A DNA stretch of 64,000 nucleotides from Monoplex corrugatus (Eukaryota > Mollusca > Gastropoda > Littorinimorpha > Ranellidae), in assembly GCA_030674185.1 (NCBI GenBank), contig CM060307.1, positions 47,436,181 to 47,500,180 on the forward strand, in the 5' to 3' direction. The notes under the pieces are model-generated. The model was given only the letters and a program-made list of their open reading frames with translations. It made no database searches and was not told the DNA's origin. This document shows, one piece after another, positions 41,148 to 52,300 of the stretch; position 1 is the first letter of the stretch, and each line of letters begins with the position of its first letter. The translations under genes were made by a program, and so were the position numbers.

Positions 41148-41950
41148 AAAGCAACTGACCGGTTTAGACACATAGAATTGAAATGTGTCACTGTTGATAG
41201 CTTCAAAGATATCACTGAGGATCCTAACTAAAGCTGTTTCTGTGCTGTGACAATTCTGTGGGCAGATTAGTGCAGATCAAGATCACTGGAAATGATACAG
41301 TCAAGAAGCCGAGAGAGGATAATTCTTTCATCACCTCTGAGAAAAAGAGATTGGAAAATGACCAGTACTTTTCAAGCTGACTGGGATCAAATGAAGCTTT
41401 CTTTAGCCAAGGATAGGTAATGGTTACTCTGTAATCTGTGGGGAAAACAATGTGGACAAAGATTCATTGGTAATATGAGTAACATATGGCAGAAGTTCTG
41501 TTCTTCCTGAGGTCTCAGAAGACACATAACTATTGACTTTTTCCTTTTTTGATGTCACTATGTGTACTCTTGGCAGAAGTGCATCAAGACAGTCAAAAAG
41601 AGAGAGAGAAGCTGAAAGTGAATCAAGTTTGCAGGATTTTTTTTACTGGGTGTACAATCACATTTTTCACATTCTGTTCTGACACTGGCTGAAAAGAAAG
41701 AAATGGCCATAAAGAAAATGGCTGTTCTTCAACTGATGTAGATGTGAAGAAAACAGATGATGAATTGAGCCTATTTAGAGGATAACCACTGTCATTCTGC
41801 ACTGCGTTGTCCATGCGATGGTTCCTGAAGATGATCTGCAACAGCACTGTACCAGGGACAAGGGTGGATGACTGGATAATACTGGCATTTCTCTGGGGCA
41901 TGAAAGTCTAGTGTGGCTTGTAGGCACTGGTGTAGCTGGCAAGAAATGGA
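41148..41950 (-). mobile_element. Old L2/CR1-like LINE, 5' part of the interrupted copy
   Basis: The minus strand carries degraded pieces of the same old LINE: a YTSAYKPH..DFHAPEK-like linker, an RT-like segment (about 41360-41300) and ILSDIFEAIN...SVAFD next to the insertion at 41148. Heavily mutated. It continues at 38765 on the other side of the younger element. Confidence 0.65.
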
Positions 41951-42085
41951 TTGGGGTGTAAAGCTGATACTGATTGAAAACAGTTGAATTGGCAAGTGTT
42001 AATTCAGCAGATAAACAGAACTTTAATTTTGCATCTGTTTGTCCTCATTCTCATTTCCACATTTCTTCTGAATGTCAGCTGTGTC

Positions 42086-42790
42086 AGTTTGTTATTTTGG
42101 CTGTATCCTTTCCATTGTTGGTGTTTCACAGTTTCTTGTTTTGGCTGTTCCTTTCCATTGTTGGTGCTTCACAGTTTCTTGTTTTGGCTGTATTTCCATT
42201 TTTCCATTTGTTGGTGTATCTTTCATCAGTTTCTTGTTTTGGCTGTATCCTTTCCATTGTTGTGTTTCACAGTTTCTTGTTTTGGCTGTATCCTTTCCAT
42301 TGTTGGTGTTTCACAGTTTCTTGTTTTGGCTGTATCCTTTCCATTGTTGGTGTTTCACAGTTTCTTGTTTTGGCTGTATCCTTTCCATTGTTGGTGTTTC
42401 ACAGTTTCTTGTTTTGGCTGTATCCTTTCCATTGTTGGTGTTTCACAGTTTCTTGTTTTGGCTGTATCCTTTCCATTGTTGGTGTTTCACAGTTTCTTGT
42501 TTTGGCTGTATCCTTTCCATTGTTGGTGTTTCACAGTTTCTTGTTTTGGCTGTATCCTTTCCATTGTTGGTGTTTCACAGTTTCTTGTTTTGGCTGTATC
42601 CTTTCCATTGTTGGTGTTTCAGTTTCTTGTTTTGGCTGTATCCTTTCCATTGTTGGTGTTTCAGTTTCTTGTTTTGGCTGTATCTTTTCCATTGTTGGTG
42701 TTTCACAGTTCCTTGTTTTGGCTGTATCCTTTCCATTGTTGGTGTTTCACAGTTTCTTATTTTGGCTGTATCCTTTTCATTGTTGGTGTT
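42086..42790 (+). repeat. 44-bp minisatellite, about 16 copies
   Basis: The unit is TTTCTTGTTTTGGCTGTATC followed by CTTTCCATTGTTGGTGTTTCACAG in successive positions. It is highly uniform in the middle, with variant units at both ends. Because 44 is not a multiple of three and the unit lacks stops in all + frames, three overlapping open frames of 242-302 codons run through it. They are artefacts, not proteins. Confidence 0.95.
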
Positions 42791-42829
42791 GTACGCCTGA
42801 AATCAAAATCCCAGAGACACAGCAGTGGA

Positions 42830-44509
42830 ACAGATTGAAAGATGTTTGTCAAACACATAACTACATACTTCTTAATCCTTAATCAAGCAGACTAGTAGCA
42901 GATGCAACTTACAATGAAAAACTAAAAGCATGTTTGTAGATTACATATTTTATTATCAGAAACAGTCACACAATGTCTACTACAGATTACGTATGATTAC
43001 AAATGTACAAGATGGTCCTCTGTCAGTATGTGTACAAGTTCTGTTCCTTTAAACTTACAAGGCTTTGAAGATCAGGCAAAGGAAAATGACACAACCAGTA
43101 ATCCTTTTGTGCAGCACATAAGTGTAGCAGGCTACAAACCAGATGAAAATACAATGCAGTATATGCAGTTTGGCGAAAAGAAAGTCTGTCATATCTGCCA
43201 CATCACTTTTCACTGAGCATACTACTACACACTAATTATATGAAGTATACCCGCTCTTATACCTAATTTCAGTTATAAACTACAAAATGCAAGACTTCAA
43301 CAACCTAAAACAAAGGCAGAAATATTTTTGCATTTTCTTTATCTTTGTAATGATACAATTATTTCTTACTCACAAAGTCCTGTTTAACTTGATCAGGGAG
43401 TATCATCCTTCCCCGACTTATGCTTCCCAGTCACTGCTATAGTTGGGGACTAAGACTGCTAGAAACAATCAGCACACACCATACCTATAACCATATGGAC
43501 ACAACGGTATGGACTGATGCTTGCTACAATGATAACAATGTCATATCTCTCATACAGGTGTAATAATTATTAACTACATAACTGCAACACACTTTTTAAT
43601 ATAAGATTTTTATGGAATCAAAGATATGGCAAGAGAGTAATGGACGGTGTCTGTGGTGTCAAGCTACACTGTACAATATTCCCTACAGACTAAATTCATA
43701 AGATGTAAACACCTTAAACCAGTTGACTCTTAATGAACCTATGTATACTATTAACATCTACAAAATAACATAATTTAATGTTAGCCTACTTCAGTGGTTC
43801 CTTGACAGTATAAGTTATATCACAGTCACACAAGTTTGGTATAAGGCAAAAACAACAGATACGTTATCTGTACAAATGATGAGAAACTGAATTTTCCTCC
43901 ATATCCAAATAATATAATACAATGTTGGGCACAATTTGTTCAGGCCCGATTGAAAATATTCCAAAACTGTTGCAATCTTTTGGGAAATCCTGCAGGTATT
44001 TACCTCAAAAGTAAATGATAGGTGTTTATGAGACAAGTAACAAGAAGGCAAAGTAAATGAAAGGTGTTTATGAGACAAGTATGAGAAGGCACCTACACCA
44101 GGTGATGTAGATCAATGTGCCTGCTCACCCATCAGATTGATGGAGTCCATTTGAAAGTTCATCAATCAGAGGGAAAAACTGGCCAAATCTTCCGACCCTA
44201 TGTTTTCTTTGTTAATCAATCATTTACATAAAATCAGCAGCCTGGTAATACAATATGAAACACAACAAAACTACAACAGGAAGCATTCCTCTGTGATGTA
44301 CAGTGTGGCATGTTTTACAGGACTTTTTTGTGTGTGGTGAGATTAGCAAGAGACTCCTCAACATGCAGCACCCGAAAAAACAAAAAGCGAAACAAACTTG
44401 AGAAATCCCTTACGTAACATCACTTTATGAATTCTTTTCTTTAGACTTGGGTTTCTTGCAACACTGGTGATAAGCATACAGTAAGTTAATCTCCATGACA
44501 TAATGCTTG
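42830..44509 (-). other. Presumed 3' UTR / downstream flank of the ALMS-motif gene
   Basis: No exon or transposon-coding segment is recognised. A minus-strand AATAAA lies at about 42950 (TATTTTATTATC on +), a possible polyadenylation signal. Two 30-bp near-identical segments (GGTGTTTATGAGACAAGTA) lie at about 44010-44045 and 44063-44090. Confidence 0.4.
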
Positions 44510-44552
44510 TTAGTCATAACCCATCTTGTCAAGTAACTCTTGGCAAGCATTA
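44510..44552 (-). CDS. Possible last exon of the ALMS-motif gene
   Basis: Acceptor TTATCTTTTTTAG. In the phase left by 44665 it reads NACQELLDKMGYD and stops at TAA (44510-44512). No recognised homology. Confidence 0.3.
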
Positions 44553-46259
44553 CTAAAAAGATAAAGGCATGGAGAGAAAAAACTCAAATGATTTTGCAGA
44601 ATTACCATAGTTAGATATGGTAATATGTTTATGCCTTGTGGTAAGCTACAGACTGAAGACTTACCAACAGATTATGCCTTTTTCTTGCTGGTTTGACTTT
44701 GTCCACTCTTGCACTATCTTCCAAACTAATCCGAAAAGCTACAAAAATGGAAATGACACATTCATATCTGACACTGTGAGAAGGCCTACCCAGTAACGCT
44801 TTTGGTTGTCATTCTGTCGAATCGTTTCAAACCTACCCAAGTACTCACGACAGCTGTCAAAAACCTAGATGCATTTCACTTCATAAAAGTACTTCGTATT
44901 ACATGCTACTTTGTATTTTGTTTTTCTATAAGACAACAAGATGCTGTTCTTTTTCTCTCTTTAACGTCTACATGTTGGGTCCAAGACACATTACAATAAT
45001 ATTGTGAATTATCAAGAGGAATGTATCTGAAGAAGCTGAAGAGATCACAAGCCATGTCATAATTCACTGTAATGTACAATGAAGGTGTTTCAGGCCAATA
45101 ACAAAATGTGCACAATGAAGACAACAGACAACTTACTATTAGTGCCAAGAAATTGCAACTCATGAGTAACAATTTCTTTGCTAAGTCAGTATTATATATG
45201 TGTGGCAATTAGCTGTCGTCTTTGCATTATTTTCTGTTCAAGGTGTTTTCCATTTTATATCAAAATGATTATACACTTTCACACAATGTATGATATTCAG
45301 TCACAGTTATGTACAGGTAATATGCAGAATCACAGATAGTCATATTGAAGTTTTACGGTCTTAAACATACTGATAAACAAAACACTTTACTATTATGATA
45401 TGAAGGTTGTTTTCCTGACCTAGTCATTTTAAATAATACATATAATTTTAGCTGCAAAGGTCTACTGGAGGTCTACTGTCAGCAAACGGGTTAAAAATAT
45501 TGGTAGACCTTTGCAGGTAAGGCAATTTCTTTTATTATCATATTTTTAAGTTCACAGACTTTACATCTCTACACAGTCATGAAACATAAGATACACATGT
45601 CAGTGTAATGGAGATGTGAACAAAAAGTCATCATGCTCTGACAGCCTGCCTGTCCAGCACTGTTCTTTGCACCCTCTGCACACAGAAAAAGTATTTATGA
45701 AACAAACAGGTACTGGCTATTCTTTCTGTGTGCGTGTCTTTATTCTTTAACCCTATGACTTCTGCACATATCCACCAGCTGCAAAAACTTAACCCACTGT
45801 CTCCCTTACCTTATCCACCGGCTTCCTGCAGGAAACTGGTAGATATGGTGAGGGAGTCAAAGGGTAGTTTTTGCTTTGCTGCCATGGCTGACAATGCAGG
45901 ATGCTGGTGGACAGGGTGCGGGAGTCAGGGCGTTTAAACTCTCTCAGCCAATCCACAAACAAAAGGTTCACAGCTTGGGTAAGTCTTTTCTTTTAAATTA
46001 TTAGATATAACCAGGAGAGTACAAACTGAACGGAATATTTGTTCGTTTTTATCTTTTTTCTTCTTCTTATAAATGTTTTCAACAAGACATTTTTTTGCCA
46101 TACAATTACACGAAACATAAAACATAATGGCAATAAAAAAACAACAAACACACACACACACACAAAACTACCCCCCAGACTTGCAACAATGCATGTTTTC
46201 AAAAAAGAGTCATAAGGGAGAAGACCATCATTAGTAAGAAAAGAATTAACTGTATCAGA

Positions 46260-46341
<82 letters not shown>

Positions 46342-49300
46342 TGGTTGTGTGGTTGGATGTGAGTGTGTATACATGCATGTGCACATGCACTTTATTTGTG
46401 TGTCTGTGAATACTTGTACTCATTTATATCATTTGGCTCTTCTGTGTATACTTATTTTCATTTCATGTCTTGTCAATATCTGGTTTTACTTAACTGAACA
46501 TTTTATACTGGTTCTATTCCTGTAAAGTGCAATAAGCATGTCTTGGACTGTTTGCACTAAATAAATGAAATCATTATCATCATTACTACACATGGTACAG
46601 ACCGCACATTTCCCATCATGCTTGCTTATTTATTTCACATTTCTGTGAACATGGATGTCCACGTACAATATGCAAGCAAACATTTCCTATGAAAATAGAT
46701 TTTAAAAAGCAGTGACTTTAAGTTAGAACACAATGTAAAGAATATTAACATACCTTGTTGAAGACTTTTGCCCGCAGTCGGTTCATTCTGTACTCTTCAT
46801 CACGTTTCTTCTGTATCTCCATAAACTTCACTTCAGGCAAGCGTTTATAAATCCTGAAATACACACAATTCAATTACTATGGATGAAAGCTTCAGACATG
46901 CAGAGGTGACGATTTCTAGAGCTGATGACAAAGGTTAAACATTTCAGAGCTTTAACAATGAAGACAATGATCAAATAATTAATGCAATGTCCAAGGAAAC
47001 TACTGATCAATTTCCAACGCCTGTGTGAATTCTTACCAAAAATACAAACTATTCAAAGCAATGTGTACATTAGCTGAAACACATTTAAGATTCAAAGTTA
47101 TGAACTGAAGAAGAAAACATGATTGTACCATTTTCTCTGTGCCTCTGCCAGAATTAACCATCAACTGTAAAATTGGTTCCCTGACATGAGTTAATACAGC
47201 AACAGCTAAGATGATGACAACTGACAGCAAGATAATTTCACCACTGAGTTTTTTCATTGTTGAATTTTTCTCTTCTGTTGTTAAGTCTTTGCAACTCATA
47301 TGCAAACCTCAATCACCTGTTACACGTCAGCATCATTGAGTTTGATGGTAGCTGACGCAGAATACGTCACAACAACACTCTTGCATTTATTCTAATCTTG
47401 ACTTCTCTGTGCTACTTTGTAGACTTCAAATCTCTGAAACTGTTCATATAGGAGGTGGGTGGCCTGCCCGCATTTCTTTTGGCCTCAACTTTTCCTTACA
47501 AAACTGTTGTCATCACGGTTGTGTGGACTCAATGTGGATTCACTCAATGTGGACTCACTAACAGATGGAAACATGAAAATTGTGGTGCCCAACTCTGTAG
47601 ACTGCTTCTTGAAGAGGGATTTAATGCAAACTGTCTCTGGGTGTTTGGATGGTTGATTGTTTTGTTAAAGGCATGGACACAAAATCTGGTACCTTGAGTT
47701 AAATCCCCGCCCACAATATTAAAAACAAGCCTGCTAACTGCATATCTAATAATTTTTATCATAAGCACATCACAGATCCTTCTCTCCCCCCTCCGCATTT
47801 CAAAACCTTGCTAGAGCGTAGGGTTTTGTGCAGGCTCAGGGAACATAACTGATAGCATATCTGGGTGGAGTGTTTACGGAATTGTCCAAGTGAGATGAAT
47901 ATCTCTAGAACAGGCTCCAAACTATGGTATTAATGCACTGCCAACGGTTACTGCAAATTGCAGGTGGTTTTCTGCATGGTGCCACAAAATGTTCACAACA
48001 GTCATAATAGAGCAAAATCAATGTCCATTCTCAATTTGGGACTGATTACTGAATACACATAGTCCCACTTCTTCATACAACCTACTTAATGAACCACAGA
48101 CTGTTCTTCAAAGATTTTTCATTATCATGGTTAGGCACATTAAAAAGTGATACAACCATTGTTCATAAATATTATTTTGTTTTGTTTTGTTTTACTTCCT
48201 TGAATGCAAAAAAAACTTTTCTCACTCCACATGCCCAGTTAAGTAATCATACCACACATGCATAAATATGAAATAAAGAGGAACATACACAACACAGAGC
48301 TGTGTTGACAAACAAATAAATGACTTTTTCTTTTATGCTTTACTTACTTTTCTGTCAACTCTTTCATCTCCTGTTTGGAGAATACCCTTCGTTTGGGGTG
48401 GAACAAATTATCTGTGGGAACAACCAAAATAATGCTTACTACTCAAACACCATGCATAAACTTACAAAAACTTAAGTCAATCCACACATTCATACAAAAG
48501 TAACTTAAAAAAAGTTCAATGTTAAAAAAAAACCTGTTTAAAGCGCTAGATGATCAAGCCAAAGTATTTCCCTCATTTCCTGATACACTGGCTGCATTTT
48601 CCCAGCCATTCTGACACCCTTTAGTTGCGAGCCAGCATCGGCCGGCTGCGAGTGCTATTTTTAGCCAGGCAGGGTCGACCAAAGTCTTATCTCTGTAGCG
48701 CGCCTTTGTGCTCAAGCACTAGTGATAAAGAAGGAAGCTGAGTGCGCTATACACAGCAGTGGGACAGGTGAAAAGGGTGTGGGGAGTGGAAGGGAAGGGG
48801 AAAGATGCGCGCTATTAATAGCTGGCAGTAATAGCCAGCAGGGCAGAGCCAACTAAAGTATCTCGGATTCGTGCGCCATGGATAATTCCTCACACTAAAA
48901 GGTATCTGCTAAAATCAGTTTACACACAATATAAACAACAACAGCAAAAGAAATACTAATTATCATTAAATAAATCAAGCATTTTTTTTATCCCTGTTAT
49001 GAACATATGTCATGCACATTCAACTTATAAATCAAATGGTTTTTACTTGTATGGCTTAACTTGTGAATTCATCTGCAGGAAGCTGGTATATAGGGTGAGG
49101 GAGTCAGAGTTAAGTTTTTGCTTTGCTAACATGGTTGACAATGCAGAACGCTGGTGGACAGGATACAGGAGTCAAAGGGTTAAGCAACTTTGATGTCTGA
49201 TGTGGACCATGCAATATCAAATGAACATTCATAGGTGGCTATCACATGTGTTATGTAAAGTTTGAAGTTTGCAGCTTCTGATGATATCCAATATCTATGA

Positions 49301-52300
49301 CAGCTTCAATGTTATGGACAGTCATTAGGCCAGATAAGCTTTTTACAAAATGTTGATCTTTAACAGAATCATGCTCTGACCGATTGAGCAAATAACAAGA
49401 AATTATATATACCACTGTAAGGGTGTGCATCTGGGTTGGCACTGCAGCGTGGATGATCGGCAAAAATCCTGTCTTGCTCTGCACGTACCAGGGCCTGAAG
49501 CTGGCGATTTTCTGCAGCCAGCTTGACACGCTTCTGTCTCTGGCGCAGAGAAGAGATGAAACCAGGCCGTCGTCTCATAAGAGCCTCCTGTAACATGGGC
49601 ATAAATGGTTTCTCTTTAGACTGGGAACAGCAGAACTGGAATTTTGCAAAAAGGAAATGGTGATAATTTTTTAGGAACCAGAAGAACAAAAAAACCAATG
49701 TAAGCGCGTATCCAACGAGACAAAGCAAAACAAGCGCAAATTTTCAGCCAACTAGCCTTTGTCAAGCACGAACGCACAGTCACAGACAGATCACAGACAC
49801 CAAACAATGGATAATAAAAACGGGACTAAAAACTTCCCTGCCGCCTCGTCCAGTGGGTAAGAAATGGAATGCCCATGTCGTCATGAGCAGTAGTAAGAAA
49901 TGGGGAGAGGGGAGGCAACTATGATGTCAAAAGGGAAGTGAGATGAGTTCTGCAATTTTGAGAAGTGGCCATGCTATATTGGTATAGCCCTGTTCTGAAA
50001 AGGCACAGGGCAAGAGCCAAGAGATAAGGGAGTAGATTGTGCCCGGTGCCAAGAATCTGGTAGGTCTGGGAACAGGAAGAAACATGAAACGGCATGTCTG
50101 AATTCTGTTGCGCAAAGGATTACTTATGGTTTGTCGTTAAGACCATATGGTTTGCGTGTTCCAAGTTTATTTATTAGGTGGGATTCTCTGTCTTTCCTGT
50201 CTATGGTGCTGTTATTGTATAGAAGCCACAGACCTTTCACTCGGATGTCATTGATTGAGTGGTCTGATTGGTTGAAGTGATTGGGGATAGTTTTATCCCT
50301 TTGGTGGCGGATATCAGCCAAGTGTTCTTTGAAACGTGTGTCAAGGGTGCATCCAGTTTCACCAATATACAATTGGGAACATTGAGAGCAGCTGATCAAG
50401 TAGACAATGTTATAAGTTTGACAGTTGAAATGTTTTGTAATTCTCATATGAGATTTGGGGCCTTTGACTGTGGTGGCTGAGCACAAGAAAGGACAAGTCT
50501 TGCATTTAGGTTTGTTGCATGGAGAGGTTCCTGGAGGTTGGCTGACTGGTTTGCTGAGATTTGAATGCACCAGTAAGTCGCGGAGATTTGTGTCTCTCTT
50601 GTAGACGATCAAAGGGCGCTTGTCAAAGGTTTCACCTGTAGTGGGACTGGATCGCAAAATGTTCCAGTTGGACAAGATGATCCTTTTTACGAGGTGCAAG
50701 GACGGGTGGTAAACTAGACTGAGGACTGGCCGATCCTCTGTGGCAGCTTTGGGCTTCGAATGGAGGGCATTTGGCCGAGAGACAGAGTTGATTTTTTTCC
50801 GGGCTTCATTGATGACCTCGAGTGGGTAATGTCTGCGCAGGAAAAATCTAGTCATTTCAACTGCTTTGTCCTGGAAATCGTCTTCGTCTGAGCAGAGGCG
50901 TCGTAGTCTCAAGAACTGCGAGTAGGGAATGCTGTTTCTGGTGTTGGAAGTGTGAGATGATTGATAGTCCAGGTAGGAATGTGAGTCTGTAGGTTTGTAG
51001 TGGACTGTAGTGACTAGTTGTTCAGATTGAAGGGAAACTTTGATATCCAGGAAGCTTATGGATGTGTTTGAAATTTCATATGTGAACTTGATGGATGGGT
51101 GAAACGTTTGGACGTAATAGATGAATTGCAAAAGTTGGTCATGATCGAGGGATGTCATGCCAATGCAATCATCTATGTATCTTCTGAAAAATTCAGGTTT
51201 GGGTTTCTTGTATTGTTGTAGGATTTGTTCCTCCAAATATCCCATGAACAAACAGGCATAGCTGGGGCCCATCTTTGTGCCCATGGCGACTCCACTAACT
51301 TGCGAGAACGTCTCATCGCCGAACGAAAATGTGTTCATGGTAAGAACCAGCTCCGCAAGTCGGACGAGGGTTGAAGTAGACAATGTTTGGTCACGTCGTT
51401 TGTCCAGAAAATGCTGGAGAGCTTTTAACCCGTCGGAGTGGGGTATGCTGGTGTACAAAGAGGTCACATCCAAAGTGAACAGGTATTGGGGTTTGAAGGT
51501 GTGGTCTTCATTTATTATTTGAATCAGATTCAATGTATGGTTAGTGTCTTTGATGAAGGTAGGCAAAGCCTGGACTATAGGTTGCAAAATGTGGTCAAGA
51601 AACTGAGAAATGTTTTCAGTTGGGCAGTTACAAGCTGACACGATAGGACGGCCAGGATTGTTGGTTTTATGTATTTTGGGAAGTAAATAAAAAAGTGATT
51701 GGACTGGAAGTTGTTTGATGAGTAGTCTGGCAGTGGGGGGCAGCTGCTTAGAGGTTATGAGATTGTTGATAAGTTTGGATATCTTGGCATGATTGGTCAT
51801 GTGGGCAGGTTGGTCCAACTTTTTGTAGAGTTGTTTCTGGGCTTCCTTGATATACAGATGTCTGTCCCAGACTACAATTGCACCCCCCTTGTCTGTTGGT
51901 TTGATGACAATGTCGTCTCTGTTTTTGAGGGAGTGTAGTGCGTCACTTTCTTCTTCGGAGATGTTGGAATATTTCTTGGGTCGCATGTTGAGACAGTCTA
52001 TTTCTTGGTGGCATTTGTTGATGTAATGTTCAACTTCGGGAAAGGTGTTGCGGGGAGGTTCCCGATCAGACATGGGATTCTGAAAATGTCATTTTTACTG
52101 AAAAAAGTGCAGGGGTCTGGGGCCGCAGAAGGCCCCCAGTGGGGTCAAGGGGCAACGCCCCTGTGGGGGTGGGTGGGCGAAGCCCCCTGAAGCTGAAGGG
52201 TTATTGTGATTTAGTCACCCAGAACTGGCACTGAAACGTAAGTAAACACAGCTTTACTTCTAAACATTCTATATATTCATAACAGTACAAACAGCAGTGC

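Noticed and set aside
42086..42790. CRISPR-like array
   Set aside because: The units are contiguous, with no unique spacers, and the host is eukaryotic; it is a minisatellite.
41974..42882. Three overlapping + frames of 242-302 codons resembling a membrane protein
   Set aside because: They are register shifts of the stop-free 44-bp minisatellite; the hydrophobic repeats rotate through the same three phrases.
49640..52230. Target-site duplication for the open Penelope-like element (GTGATAATTT against GTGATTTAG)
   Set aside because: The two sequences do not align without gaps; too weak to define the ends.
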